A stretch of DNA of 60,613 nt, from positions 1 through 60,613 of the forward strand of contig NZ_NWVL01000050.1 of the NCBI RefSeq assembly GCF_002382885.1, in the 5' to 3' direction. Shown piece after piece: positions 1-9,012 of this stretch. This DNA comes from Streptomyces sp. WZ.A104 (lineage in GTDB: Bacteria > Actinomycetota > Actinomycetes > Streptomycetales > Streptomycetaceae). Under the pieces are notes generated by a model that had not been told where the DNA came from, made no database searches, and saw only the letters and a program-made list of their open reading frames with translations. The position numbers and the translations under genes were made by a program. Numbering within the stretch: the first letter of the stretch is position 1; every line of letters starts with the position of its first letter.

Positions 1-513
1 CGCCCCGACCCCGAGCGCGGCGCGGCCCTGGGCGTCGGCGGCGTCGGCGGCGTCGGGCGCGGCGGGTCTGCCGGCCCGGGCGGCCGGGAGAGTGACCCCG
101 GAGAGCTGGTGCAGGGCCTCGACGAGCCGGGTCAGGCGCGCGGCGTAGGCGTGTTCGCGGGCGAGGAGTCCGGAGAGCCAGGCCAGTTCCGTACGGAGCT
201 GATCGGCCCAGAGCGGGTCGAGCGCACCCCGGAAGGTGTGCAGCGAGCCGCTGATCCGGCGGGCCGAGCGGCGCAGTGCGCGGGCGGCCTCCTCGGCGTC
301 GCGTCCGCCGGCGTCCGAGGGGGCGCTGTGCTCGTGGTGCTGCCGCAGACTCCGCAGGAAGTCCGCGGCCTGCGCCCGCAGGTAGGGCGCGAGAACGGCC
401 TCGGTGGTGAGGTCCTCGGCCGGGCGGGGGGCCCTCGCCGCCTCCGGGCTCCCGGAAACGGCGGAGGTGGTCGTCTGCTGGTCAGGGCGTCGCACGCCGG
501 CGCCTCCGGGCAT
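1..513 (-). CDS. CHAD domain protein (partial, 3' end beyond the window)
   Basis: 171 codons are visible and the frame stays open to the left edge. The ATG at 513 lies inside the 3' end of ppk (32-nt overlap), so the two genes are probably translationally coupled. From about residue 40 the protein shows the basic alpha-helical pattern of CHAD domains: LRAQAADFLR, ARALRRSARRISG, LRTELAWLSGLL. CHAD domains bind polyphosphate through conserved basic residues, which fits the neighbour that makes polyphosphate. The last visible part is an Ala/Asp linker, so a second helical half probably lies outside. A role in polyphosphate binding or granule association is inference. Confidence 0.8.
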   Translation of the reverse strand, partial: MPGGAGVRRPDQQTTTSAVSGSPEAARAPRPAEDLTTEAVLAPYLRAQAADFLRSLRQHHEHSAPSDAGGRDAEEAARALRRSARRISGSLHTFRGALDPLWADQLRTELAWLSGLLAREHAYAARLTRLVEALHQLSGVTLPAARAGRPAAPDAADAADAQGRAALGVGA

Positions 514-2734
514 CGATGAGCATCTCCTGGACGTGCCGCAGCGGCTGGCCGTCCGCGTCCGTGGCGTGCCGGGTCCAGTTGCCGTCGGGACCCAGGTGCC
601 AGGAGGAGGTGGTGTCGGCCATACCGGTCTCCAGGAGTCGGCTGAGCGCGGCGCGGTGGGCGGGGTCGGTGACCCGGACCAGGGCTTCGATCCGGCGGTC
701 GAGGTTGCGGTGCATCATGTCGGCGCTGCCGAACCACACCTCGGGCTCGCCGCCGTTGCCGAAGGCGAAGATCCGGGAGTGTTCGAGGAAGCGGCCGAGT
801 ATGGAACGGACCCGGATGTTCTCGGAGAGACCGGCGACGCCGGGGCGGATCGCGCAGATCCCGCGCACCCAGATGTCGACGGGCACGCCCGCCTGGGCGG
901 CGCGGTAGCAGGCGTCGATGATCGCTTCGTCGACCATCGAATTGACCTTGAACCGTACGTAGGCGGGGCGGCCCGAGCGGTGGTGGGCGATCTCCTTGTT
1001 GATCCGGGCGATCAGCCCGTCGCGCAGGGACTTCGGGGCGACCAGGAGACGGCGGTAGGTCTCGCGGCGGGAGTAGCCGGAGAGCCGGTTGAACAGGTCG
1101 GAGAGGTCCGCCCCGACCTGCGGGTCCGCCGTGAGCAGGCCGAGGTCCTCGTACAGCCTGGCGGTCTTGGGGTGGTAGTTGCCGGTGCCGACGTGGGAGT
1201 AGCGGCGCAGCGTGTCGCCCTCCTGGCGGACGACGAGCGAGAGCTTGCAGTGGGTCTTCAGCCCGACGAGTCCGTACACGACGTGGCAGCCGGACTCCTC
1301 CAGCTTGCGGGCCCACTTGATGTTGGCCTGCTCGTCGAAGCGGGCCTTGATCTCGACGAGGACGAGGACCTGCTTGCCGGACTCGGCCGCGTCGATCAGG
1401 GCGTCCACTATCGGGGAGTCGCCGGAGGTGCGGTACAGCGTCTGCTTGATGGCCAGCACGTCCGGGTCGCCCGCCGCCTGCTCCAGGAACGCCTGGACGG
1501 AGGTGGAGAACGAGTCGTACGGGTGGTGGAGCAGGACGTCCCGTTCGCGCAGGGCGGCGAAGATGTCGGGCGCGGAGGCGGACTCCACCTCGGCCAGGTC
1601 CCGGTGGGTGCCCGCGATGAACTTGGGGAACTTCAGCTCCGGCCGGTCCAGCGAGGCGATGGCGAAGAGTCCGGTGAGGTCGAGCGGCCCGGGCAGCGGG
1701 TAGACCTCCGCGTCGGACACCTTCAGCTCGCGGACCAGCAGATCGAGGACGTACGGGTCGATGGACTCCTCGACCTCCAGCCGGACCGGCGGGCCGAAGC
1801 GGCGGCGCATGAGCTCCTTCTCCAGCGCCTGGAGCAGGTTCTCCGCGTCGTCCTCCTCGACCTCCAGGTCCTCGTTCCTGGTGACCCGGAACATGTGGTG
1901 CGCCAGCACCTCCATCCCCGGGAACAGCTCCTCCAGGTGTGCCGCGATGACGTCCTCGATGGGCACGTACCGCTGCGGGGACGCCTCCAGGAAGCGGGTC
2001 AGCAGCGGCGGGACCTTGACGCGTGCGAAGTGCCGGTGGCCGCTGACCGGGTTGCGGACGACGACGGCGAGGTTGAGGGAGAGTCCGGAGATGTACGGGA
2101 AGGGGTGTGCGGGGTCGACGGCCAGCGGGGTCAGGACCGGGAAGACGCGCTGCCGGAAGAAGGTGAACAGCCGGGCCTGTTCCTTCTCGGTCAGGTCCGG
2201 CCAGCGGATCAGCTGGATGCCCTCGTCGGACAGGGCCGGGGCGATGTCCTGCTGGAAACAGGCCGCGTGCCGGGCCATGAGTTCGCGCGAGCGGGTCCAG
2301 ATCAGGTCGAGGACCTCGCGGGGCTGGAGTCCGGAGGCGGAGCGGGTGGCGACGCCGGTGGCGATGCGGCGTTTGAGACCGGCCACCCGGACCATGAAGA
2401 ACTCGTCGAGGTTCGAGGCGAAGATGGCGAGGAAGTTAGCCCGTTCGAGGACGGGTGTGGCCGGGTCCTCGGCCAGCTCCAGCACACGTTCGTTGAACGC
2501 GAGCCAGCTGCGCTCCCGGTCCAGGAAGCGGCCCTGGGGCAGCTCGTCGCCGTCCCGGTCGGGCTCGTAGGCGTCCGCGTCGGCGTCGAGGTCGGGGTCC
2601 AGGTCGGCGGCGGTGGAGAAGCCGACCCCGTTGGACGCGGGGCCGGCCACGGCGTGCGGCCGGTGCGCGGCGAGCGAGCCGACGGACGGCTGGGCGGGCT
2701 GGACCGGGACCTCGGAGCTGGGCTGCTGGCTCAT
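482..2734 (-). CDS. ppk: Polyphosphate kinase Ppk1
   Basis: 750 aa, reversible transfer of ATP gamma-phosphate to polyphosphate. N-terminal domain begins FLDRERSWLAFNERVLELA (about residue 70) and contains FLAIFASNLDEFFMVRVAG. The phosphohistidine region reads YSHVGTGNYHPKTARLYEDL, and the second conserved His is in WFGSADMMHRNLDRRIE. The first 65 residues are a poorly conserved acidic tail. ATG at 2734 was chosen; the frame is open upstream to 2890, but that part is low-complexity and has no family similarity. Streptomyces ppk is known to be under phosphate (PhoP) control; I could not see a convincing PHO box upstream. Confidence 0.97.
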   Translation of the reverse strand: MSQQPSSEVPVQPAQPSVGSLAAHRPHAVAGPASNGVGFSTAADLDPDLDADADAYEPDRDGDELPQGRFLDRERSWLAFNERVLELAEDPATPVLERANFLAIFASNLDEFFMVRVAGLKRRIATGVATRSASGLQPREVLDLIWTRSRELMARHAACFQQDIAPALSDEGIQLIRWPDLTEKEQARLFTFFRQRVFPVLTPLAVDPAHPFPYISGLSLNLAVVVRNPVSGHRHFARVKVPPLLTRFLEASPQRYVPIEDVIAAHLEELFPGMEVLAHHMFRVTRNEDLEVEEDDAENLLQALEKELMRRRFGPPVRLEVEESIDPYVLDLLVRELKVSDAEVYPLPGPLDLTGLFAIASLDRPELKFPKFIAGTHRDLAEVESASAPDIFAALRERDVLLHHPYDSFSTSVQAFLEQAAGDPDVLAIKQTLYRTSGDSPIVDALIDAAESGKQVLVLVEIKARFDEQANIKWARKLEESGCHVVYGLVGLKTHCKLSLVVRQEGDTLRRYSHVGTGNYHPKTARLYEDLGLLTADPQVGADLSDLFNRLSGYSRRETYRRLLVAPKSLRDGLIARINKEIAHHRSGRPAYVRFKVNSMVDEAIIDACYRAAQAGVPVDIWVRGICAIRPGVAGLSENIRVRSILGRFLEHSRIFAFGNGGEPEVWFGSADMMHRNLDRRIEALVRVTDPAHRAALSRLLETGMADTTSSWHLGPDGNWTRHATDADGQPLRHVQEMLIDARRRRRATP

Positions 2735-3036
2735 GGGCCCATTGTTCCGCGTGGAGGGCCCCTCGGTCGCGTCGGAGCCGGGAAAGATCGCGGAAGGCCC
2801 GGGAAACCCGAGGGCGCGGTCCGGGGTGCCTGGAGAGGCGCCGCCCCGGGCTCTCCCGTTGCGGCGGGGGGCGGGCACAGCTGGCTGCATTCCGCGAGGG
2901 TCGCAAGGGTGTCTGAATGGCCGGTAACGGCGACATGACGTCCAGGAAGCGGTGTGCCTGCGGATCGGACGCGGACGGGCCTGAATCGGGCCTGAGATCG
3001 AGCCCGAGATCCGGCCTGCGGTGACCGTACGTGTTC

Positions 3037-3072
3037 GTCGTCCGGGCCCACCCCTCGTAGGGCCCGGACGAC
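3037..3072 (-). terminator. Terminator of the ABC permease operon
   Basis: Perfect 13-bp inverted repeat (GTCGTCCGGGCCC at 3037-3049, its complement at 3060-3072) with a 10-nt loop, just downstream of the permease stop at 3095. It also separates that operon from ppk. The rest of 2735-3036 should hold the ppk promoter; I see no clear -35/-10 there. Confidence 0.75.
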
Positions 3073-3094
3073 GGCTTCTGCCGGACGTCTCCGC

Positions 3095-4144
3095 TCAGCC
3101 GTGCAGGCGGCGCAGGGCCCGGAAGGCGAGGAGCACGGCGAGCGCGGCGAGGGCCAGCAGGATGCCGGTCTCGACGAGCTGGAGGGGCCAGTAGTGCGAG
3201 GCGGGGTGGTACTCGATGAAGTCGCTGACGGCGCCCCGGTCGCGCAGGCAGGCTTCGATGTGCTGCGCCAGGTCGCCGTCGTAGCCCTGCGCCAGGTCGG
3301 CGTCGTAGCAGTCCTGCCAGTACAGCCTCCTGCCTGACGCGGTGACCATGCCCGCATCGATGGACCAGTCCCCGGCGGAGAAGGACTGGAGAGCGTCCTG
3401 GTCCGTCCGGAACACGGTCGGCCACAGCTCGGACCGCCGCTTCTCCAGCCCGAACGCGACCGTCCAGAGGACGAGGGCGGTGAGGGACATGGACAGCAGG
3501 GTGCGACGGACGAGGACCGCGCACAGGGCGCCGACCGCCACGGCGAGCAGCACGTAGCCGAGGAGGGCGGGCCCGGTGCCGGGGAAGACGCCGGAGCCGT
3601 ACCAGGTGATCCGGTGTGAGTACGGGTACCCCCTGAGCGCCCACAGGCCCCAGCGGTAGACGACGACCAGCACCGCCAGGCCGCTGACTGCCAGGGCGGC
3701 GGGCACCGCCAGCCGGGCGGCGAGCCAGCGGGCGGGGGAGACCGACTGGGCCCAGGCCAGCCGGAAGGTGCCGCTCTCCAGTTCACGGGCGATGAGCGGG
3801 CCCGCCACGAAGACGCCGACGAGCGCGGCCAGGAGGAGCAGCACCGTGCCGCCATCGGCGAGGAAGGTCTCGGTGGACGTACGGGCGTAGCTGGGCTGGT
3901 GGACGGGGCCGCCGCACGGGGTGATGTCGCCGTCGGCGCACAGCTCCTTCGCGGACGCCATCCAGACACGGAGGGCCACGACGATGCCGATGCCGAGCAC
4001 CAGCAGGGCGCCCGCCGCCCAGAGGGCCTTGCGGTGCAGGCGCAGCACCACGCGGGCGGACCCGCGCAGAGAGGCGCGGCCTGTGGTGGGGGCGCTCGTG
4101 GCGGGGGCGCTCGTGGGGGGAGAGCTCATGGTGGAGACGCTCAT
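3095..4144 (-). CDS. ABC transporter permease
   Basis: 349 aa with about six hydrophobic segments: one near residue 45, a cluster at 100-190, two at 210-270, and one at the C-terminus. There is a large extracytoplasmic loop before the last segment. N-terminus is Thr/Ser/Pro-rich. ATG (4144) overlaps the TGA of the ATPase gene by 4 nt (ATGA), a strong coupling sign. The segment LIARELESGTFRLAWAQSVS is typical of ABC-2-like permeases of regulator/ATPase/permease cassettes. A second in-frame ATG 15 nt downstream is also possible. Substrate unknown. Confidence 0.85.
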   Translation of the reverse strand: MSVSTMSSPPTSAPATSAPTTGRASLRGSARVVLRLHRKALWAAGALLVLGIGIVVALRVWMASAKELCADGDITPCGGPVHQPSYARTSTETFLADGGTVLLLLAALVGVFVAGPLIARELESGTFRLAWAQSVSPARWLAARLAVPAALAVSGLAVLVVVYRWGLWALRGYPYSHRITWYGSGVFPGTGPALLGYVLLAVAVGALCAVLVRRTLLSMSLTALVLWTVAFGLEKRRSELWPTVFRTDQDALQSFSAGDWSIDAGMVTASGRRLYWQDCYDADLAQGYDGDLAQHIEACLRDRGAVSDFIEYHPASHYWPLQLVETGILLALAALAVLLAFRALRRLHG

Positions 4145-5070
4145 GCCGACGCCACCGCCTCACGGGGCCCGCCGGGGACGGCGCTCGCGCTCGGGGTGAG
4201 CAGGGGCGGGGCGTCCGGGGAGCGGAGATGGGCGAGGAGCAGATCCTCCAGGGAGGGTTCCGTGACGGACCACAGGGAGTCGTCCACGGGGCCCTCCTTC
4301 CGTATCAGAGCGGTGAGCTGACGGCCCGTCGTGCGGGTTTCGACGGCGGTGTGCGGGGCCAGGTCGCGCCCTGCCTGCCCGGTGATCAGGGCGTGGGCGG
4401 AGACGATGTCCTCGGCCTCACCGCCGAGCCGGACGCGCCCGCCGTCCACGAACAGCAGGAAGTCGCAGGCGCCCTCCAGCTCGGTGAGGATGTGCGAGGA
4501 CATCACGATGGTGGTGCCGTGCTCGGCGGTCTCCGCCATCAGGACGCCCATCAGCTCGTGCCGGGCCAGAGGGTCGAGGTCGGCCATCGGCTCGTCCAGC
4601 AGCATCAGTTCGGGTCGCTTGCCGAGCGCGAGGGCCAGGGCGAGCCGGGTGCGCTGTCCGCCGGAGAGCGTACGGACGCGGGCCTGCCGCGGCAGCGGCC
4701 CGGCGATCCGGTCGGCGGTGGCACGGTCCCAGCGCCCCGGGTTCAGCTCGCCGCCCGCCCACAGCGTGTCGGCGACCGTGAGTTGCGGGTACAGCGGCTT
4801 GTCCTGGGGGACGTGAGCGATGCGCTCGCGTACGGCGGCGGGACCGGCGGGACCGGTGGAGCCGAGGACGGTCAGGGAGCCGGCGCTCGGCCGGGCTGCC
4901 CCGGCCGCCAGGTTCAGCAGGGTCGACTTCCCGGCTCCGTTGGGCCCGACGAGGGCGCAGACGCGTCCGGCGGGCAGCCGGAACGAGCAGTCGTGCAGGG
5001 CGCGGTGGCCCCCGCCCCCGCGCCCGTAGGTCATGCCGAGGCCGTGTGCCTCGATCGCGACGCCGGTCAT
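4141..5070 (-). CDS. ABC transporter ATP-binding protein
   Basis: 309 aa nucleotide-binding subunit. Walker A GPNGAGKST, signature LSGGQRTRLALALAL, Walker B LMLLDEPM, H-loop SSHIL. The C-terminal 80 residues form a short accessory domain, as is common for ABC-2 exporters. The start overlaps the upstream regulator stop (ATGA), and its stop overlaps the permease start, so regulator, ATPase and permease form one coupled operon. This layout matches YtrA-type loci, which are often induced by envelope stress or peptide antibiotics (family knowledge; the inducer here is unknown). Confidence 0.92.
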   Translation of the reverse strand: MTGVAIEAHGLGMTYGRGGGGHRALHDCSFRLPAGRVCALVGPNGAGKSTLLNLAAGAARPSAGSLTVLGSTGPAGPAAVRERIAHVPQDKPLYPQLTVADTLWAGGELNPGRWDRATADRIAGPLPRQARVRTLSGGQRTRLALALALGKRPELMLLDEPMADLDPLARHELMGVLMAETAEHGTTIVMSSHILTELEGACDFLLFVDGGRVRLGGEAEDIVSAHALITGQAGRDLAPHTAVETRTTGRQLTALIRKEGPVDDSLWSVTEPSLEDLLLAHLRSPDAPPLLTPSASAVPGGPREAVASA

Positions 5071-5513
5071 CGTTCCTGTTCCCCCTCGTGCGAACTGTGT
5101 GTGCTGGGTGTGTTGTAGGTGCCGTCCAGTACGGCGGTGACGAGTGCGGCGACGTCGTCCCGCTCCAGCCCGGCCGCCCGCGCCCGGCGGGCCCAGTCGG
5201 TGAGTTCGGTGCGCAGCGGCGCGTCGGCGGCGGTTGCCCCGGCCGCGCCGCCCAGCGTCCTGCGGACGAAGGTGCCGAGCCCGCGGCGGGCCTCGACGAG
5301 TCCTTCGCGCTCCAGCTCCCGGTACGCCTTGAGGACGGTGTTCGGGTTGATGGCGGTGGCCTCCACGACTTCGCGGGCGGTCGGTAGCCGGTCGCCCGGT
5401 TCGAGGACGCCCAGGCGCAGGGCCTGCTTCGTCTGCTGGACGATCTGGAGATAGGTGGCGACGCCGCTGCGCCGGTCGATACGGAACTCGACCGCTGCGG
5501 ACTCGGCTGCCAT
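5067..5513 (-). CDS. GntR family regulator, YtrA type
   Basis: 148 aa. The N-terminal winged helix (residues ~10-80) includes YLQIVQQTKQALRLGVLEPG, LPTAREVVEA and NTVLKAYRELEREGLVEARR. Only a short C-terminal helical tail follows instead of a ligand domain, which is the hallmark of the YtrA subfamily. It heads the operon with the ABC exporter. ATG 5513 is preceded by AAAGGTGG 8 nt upstream; an in-frame start 12 nt further upstream is possible. The near-perfect inverted repeat immediately upstream suggests autorepression. Confidence 0.92.
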   Translation of the reverse strand: MAAESAAVEFRIDRRSGVATYLQIVQQTKQALRLGVLEPGDRLPTAREVVEATAINPNTVLKAYRELEREGLVEARRGLGTFVRRTLGGAAGATAADAPLRTELTDWARRARAAGLERDDVAALVTAVLDGTYNTPSTHSSHEGEQER

Positions 5514-5518
5514 GGACC

Positions 5519-5558
5519 GCACCACCTTTTCACTAATTGAGTAGTGAAAGGGTGGTGC
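5519..5558 (-). promoter_or_regulatory. Operator/promoter of the GntR-ABC operon
   Basis: Two 17-bp arms (5519-5535 and 5542-5558) with 16 of 17 positions complementary around a 6-bp AT-rich centre. The core is TTTCACTA-attgag-TAGTGAAA. The downstream arm contains the ribosome binding site of the regulator, so protein binding or an mRNA hairpin would block expression. This is the expected position for YtrA-type autoregulation. Confidence 0.75.
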
Positions 5559-5564
5559 AAAAGA

Positions 5565-5590
5565 GGGGCGGCGTCAAGTGACGCCGCCCC
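5565..5590 (-). terminator. Terminator of mshD
   Basis: GGGGCGGCGTC stem pairing with GACGCCGCCCC, followed on the minus strand by TCTTTT. It lies 20 nt past the mshD stop. Confidence 0.8.
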
Positions 5591-5609
5591 GGACAGGTCT
5601 GGCGGTAAG

Positions 5610-6533
5610 TCAGGACTCCGTGCGGTACATCAGATCCACCTCGTGCGTGGTGAAGCCCATCCGCTCGTACACCGTCACGGCCGCCGTGTTGTCCGCGTCC
5701 ACGTAGAGCATCGCGGTGGGCAGCGCCTCGGAGGCCAGATGGTGCAGACCGATCGCGGTCAGCGCCTTGCCGAGGCCGCCGCCCTGGGCGTCGGGCGCCA
5801 CGCCGACCACGTACACCTCGCCGAGCTGCTCCTCGGCGTGCACCTTCGTCCAGTGGAAGCCGACGATCTCCCCGTCCCGCTCGGCCAGGAAGAAGCCCTT
5901 CGGGTCGAACCAGGGCTCCGCCTTGCGGTCGTCCAGGTCCTGCTGGGTCAGCGAGCCCTGCTCGGGGTGGTGAGCGAAAGCGGCGCGGTTCACCGCGAGC
6001 CAGGCTTCGTCGTCACGGCCCGGCTCGAAGGGCCGTACGGTGACGCCTTCGGGCAGTACGGGCTCCGCGAGGTCGAGGGGGGCCAGGCTCCGCCGGAGCT
6101 GGCGCAGTTCGCGGAAGAGGGAGAGGCCGAGGACCTGTGCCAGGTGGCGGGCCGCCGAGCTGCCGCCGTGCGCCCAGACCCGCAGCCGCTTGCCGGTCGC
6201 GGCCAGGAGGGCGGCGCCCAGGGCCCGGCCGTGCCCGCTGCCGCGCCGCGCGGGGTGGACGACCAGCTCGGCGGCCGGGGCCTCGACCGGGTCGACGTCC
6301 TCCAACTGGGCGTATCCGGCGAGCGCGCCGTCCACGGTGAGCAGGAAGTGCCGTACGCCGTCGCGGTGTCCGCCCCGGATGCGGAGCCGCCCCTGCTCGG
6401 AGACCGCCTGACGGCCGTCGGACCTGGCCGCCTCGGTGAGCAGGGCGAGGACGGCCTCGGCCTGGCCGGGGTCGAGTGCGTCGAGGGCCTGAATCTCACG
6501 TCCGGGGGCGGGGAGGGGTACGTCAGTCGTCAT
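5610..6533 (-). CDS. mshD: Mycothiol synthase MshD
   Basis: 307 aa, two tandem GNAT domains. It acetylates Cys-GlcN-Ins with acetyl-CoA, the last step of mycothiol synthesis. N-terminal domain contains the acetyl-CoA loop ARRGSGHGRALGAALLAA. C-terminal domain contains VYVVGVAPDAQGGGLGKAL and the terminal LYVDADNTAAVTVYERMGF. Length and two-domain layout match the family. ATG at 6533 begins MTTDVPLP; the frame is open much further upstream but reads as Pro/Arg low-complexity. mshA, the first pathway gene, is in the same window at 55.99 kb. Confidence 0.95.
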   Translation of the reverse strand: MTTDVPLPAPGREIQALDALDPGQAEAVLALLTEAARSDGRQAVSEQGRLRIRGGHRDGVRHFLLTVDGALAGYAQLEDVDPVEAPAAELVVHPARRGSGHGRALGAALLAATGKRLRVWAHGGSSAARHLAQVLGLSLFRELRQLRRSLAPLDLAEPVLPEGVTVRPFEPGRDDEAWLAVNRAAFAHHPEQGSLTQQDLDDRKAEPWFDPKGFFLAERDGEIVGFHWTKVHAEEQLGEVYVVGVAPDAQGGGLGKALTAIGLHHLASEALPTAMLYVDADNTAAVTVYERMGFTTHEVDLMYRTES

Positions 6534-6918
6534 GAGGACGAGCGTACGGGGAGCGGGTGCGGGTGCGGGCGCTACGCCGGGGGTGTACGTCCCGGAGCCG
6601 GGACGGGAGGGCCCCGGGCGGCCGGGCGGCCGGAGTGGTGGCGCGGCCGGGGTGGTGGGGTGGCCGGAGTGGTCGGGCGGCCGGTTCGTGGCACCCGTTT
6701 GGCCGGATGGCAACCAGGTCGTAACCCCGGACACCTGTTGCGCTACGCGCGTTGACTCTAGGCTGCGGGACGCAGGATTCCCGATGTGTGCCGCCGCAAG
6801 TGACAACCGGTGACAGCTACGACAGCAACCGCAGCTGCGTCGGCTACGACACCGGTGGCACCGACGGCACCGACGGCGCACCTGTGAGACCACGACCACT
6901 GACACCACAAGGGGACCG
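6534..6918. other. Divergent intergenic region mshD / 5'-nucleotidase
   Basis: No gene seen. 6600-6700 is built of imperfect GGCCGG(A/G)GTGGT-type repeats. A weak promoter candidate for the + gene is TTGACT at 6752-6757 with CAGGAT at 6773-6778 (15-bp spacer). AAGGGG 5 nt before the nucleotidase ATG is its ribosome binding site. Two TCAC motifs 10 bp apart near 6795-6815 resemble a degenerate PHO box, but spacing is not the usual 11. Confidence 0.3.
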
Positions 6919-8754
6919 ATGTCAGCGACTCCGCAGAAGAACCGTGCGTCCCGGCGGGTGATCGCCGCCGCGGCCGGTCTGGCCACCGTGGGCGCGCTCA
7001 TCGCCGCGATGCCGGCCGGCGCTCATGACCGGGGCAACGGCCACGGGCACGGGCATGGACACGGCCACGGGCACGGCCACAAGTCCCGTACCGTCGACGT
7101 GCAGTTGCTGTCGTTCAACGACCTGCACGGCAATCTGGAGCCCCCGTCCGGCTCCGCCGGTACGGTCAAGAAGACGCACGCGGACGGCACGGTCGAGACG
7201 ATCCCGGCCGGTGGCGTCGAGTACCTGGCGACCTCGCTGCGCACCGCGCGCAAGGGCAACCCGTACTCCGTCACGGCGGCCGCCGGCGACATGGTCGGCG
7301 CGAGCCCGCTGCTGTCGGGCCTCTTCCACGACGAGCCGACGATCGAGGCGCTCAACAAGCTGAAGCTGGACGTCTCGGCGGTCGGCAACCACGAGTTCGA
7401 CGAGGGCGCCACCGAGCTGGCCCGCCTCCAGAACGGCGGCTGCCACCCGGTCGAGGGCTGCTACAAGAAGGGCGAGAAGTTCAAGGGAGCGGACTTCCCC
7501 TACTTGGCGGCCAACGTCACCAAGGAGAAGACCGGCAGGCCGCTGCTGAAGCCGTACACGATATGGAAGAAGAAGGGCGTCAAGATCGGCTTCATCGGCG
7601 TCACCCTGGAGGGTACGCCGGACATCGTCACCGCGAACGGTGTCAAGGGCCTCAAGTTCCACGACGAGGTCAAGACGATCAACAAGTACGCCAAGGAGCT
7701 GGACCGCAAGGGCGTCAAGTCCATCGTGGCCCTGATCCACGAGGGCGGAGCCCCGGCCTCGACCTCGTACAACTACGACTGCGACAGCCCCGGCGCGGGC
7801 GACGGCATCTCCGGTCCGATCGTCGACATCGCCAAGGGCATCACGCCGAAGGTGGACGCCCTGGTCACGGGCCACACCCACCAGGCGTACGTCTGCACGA
7901 TCCCCGACCCGTCGGGCAAGCCGCGCATGGTCACCTCGGCCTCGTCCTTCGGCAAGCTCTACACGGACACCACGCTCACCTACGACCGCCGTACCAAGGA
8001 CATCGTCCGTACGTCGGTGAAGTCCGCGAACCACGTGGTGACCCGGGACCAGCCCAAGGCCGCCGACATGACGCGCCTGATCGACCGTTGGAACAAGCTC
8101 GCCGCCCCGGTCGCCAACAGGGCGCAGGGCTGGATCACCGCCGACATCAACGGCCGCGGCTCCACGGCCCCCGAGAAGCCGCTCGGCAACGTCATCGCCG
8201 ACGCCCAGCTCGAAGGCCTCGCCCCGGCGGACAAGGGCGGCGCGGAAGTCGCGTTCATGAACCCGGGCGGTATCCGCTCGGACCTCGTGTACGAGGCGTC
8301 CGGCAGTGAGGGCGACGGGGTCGTCACGTACGGCGAGACGTTCACCGTCCAGCCGTTCACCAACATGATGAACGTCGTCGACCTGACCGGCGCCCAGCTG
8401 ATCACCGCCCTCCAGCAGCAGGTCAGTGGTGCCAACGAGGCCAGCCCGAAGATCCTCCAGGTCTCCAAGGGCTTCACCTACACCCTGGACCTGACGAAGA
8501 GCGGCGCGGACCGCGTGGTCGCCGACACCATCGAGCTGAACGGCGAGGCGATCGACCCGGCGCGCACCTACCGTGTCGCGATGAACGAGTTCCTCGCGGG
8601 CGGCGGCGACGGCTTCCCGGTCCTGGGCCAGGGCACGAACAAGCTGGTCGGCGCGTCCGACCTGGACCTGTTCAACGCCTACCTGGCTGCCCACGCCACG
8701 GCCTCGTCCCCGCTGGCGCCGCCGGCTACGGACCGGATCACGGTCGTCGAGTAA
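6919..8754 (+). CDS. Secreted 5'-nucleotidase / metallophosphatase
   Basis: 611 aa, exported. Signal peptide at residues 1-35 (RRVIAAAAGLATVGALIAAM, then PAGAHD). This is followed by an unusual run of eight Gly-His pairs (residues ~39-54), likely metal binding. Calcineurin-like domain motifs: FNDLHGNLEP, AAGDMVGAS, VGNHEFDEG, TGHTHQAYV. The C-terminal 5'-nucleotidase domain contains PLGNVIADAQ, FMNPGGIRSDL and FLAGGGDGFPVL. It probably releases phosphate and nucleosides from extracellular nucleotides. The S. coelicolor orthologue is recalled as a phosphate-regulon member. Ends at a strong UUCG-loop terminator. Confidence 0.95.
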   Translation: MSATPQKNRASRRVIAAAAGLATVGALIAAMPAGAHDRGNGHGHGHGHGHGHGHKSRTVDVQLLSFNDLHGNLEPPSGSAGTVKKTHADGTVETIPAGGVEYLATSLRTARKGNPYSVTAAAGDMVGASPLLSGLFHDEPTIEALNKLKLDVSAVGNHEFDEGATELARLQNGGCHPVEGCYKKGEKFKGADFPYLAANVTKEKTGRPLLKPYTIWKKKGVKIGFIGVTLEGTPDIVTANGVKGLKFHDEVKTINKYAKELDRKGVKSIVALIHEGGAPASTSYNYDCDSPGAGDGISGPIVDIAKGITPKVDALVTGHTHQAYVCTIPDPSGKPRMVTSASSFGKLYTDTTLTYDRRTKDIVRTSVKSANHVVTRDQPKAADMTRLIDRWNKLAAPVANRAQGWITADINGRGSTAPEKPLGNVIADAQLEGLAPADKGGAEVAFMNPGGIRSDLVYEASGSEGDGVVTYGETFTVQPFTNMMNVVDLTGAQLITALQQQVSGANEASPKILQVSKGFTYTLDLTKSGADRVVADTIELNGEAIDPARTYRVAMNEFLAGGGDGFPVLGQGTNKLVGASDLDLFNAYLAAHATASSPLAPPATDRITVVE

Positions 8755-8774
8755 CTACCTGACCTCTGACGCAT

Positions 8775-8808
8775 GAGGGGCGGTGGGCCTTCGGGCCTGC
8801 TGCCCCTC
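8775..8808 (+). terminator. UUCG-tetraloop terminator of the 5'-nucleotidase
   Basis: A stem of about 15 bp (including three G-U pairs) capped by GGCC-TTCG-GGCC, starting 20 nt after the stop codon. The following 8809-9012 holds no gene I can support. Confidence 0.8.
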
Positions 8809-9012
8809 CCCCATTTCCCATGTTCATCTCATCCCCCTTGGCGCTGACGCTCCGTCGGCCCAGCACGATACGCGGCCCGAACATGAGGCGCGGGCCCGCC
8901 GGAGCGTCGCCCGACCTGCCCCGGAGGCGGGGCGTGGACGGTGCGGGCTCCGTGCGGTTCGATGGCGTGCGCCTCCGGGACGCCGACCCCCTTCGCGGAG
9001 GTCCGAGGCAGG

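Noticed and set aside
404..2938. Open frame of 844 codons on the + strand across ppk
   Set aside because: It is antisense to the fully conserved ppk. Long opposite-strand frames are a by-product of high GC3, and the translation is Val/Gly/Arg-rich without domains.
2735..2960. PHO box upstream of ppk
   Set aside because: A GTTACCGGCCA/TTCAGACACCC pair was considered, but the TCAC core of PhoP sites is missing.
5610..7001. 463-codon version of MshD
   Set aside because: The upstream 156 codons are Arg/Pro/Cys low-complexity and would overlap the 5'-nucleotidase start; the ATG at 6533 fits the family length.
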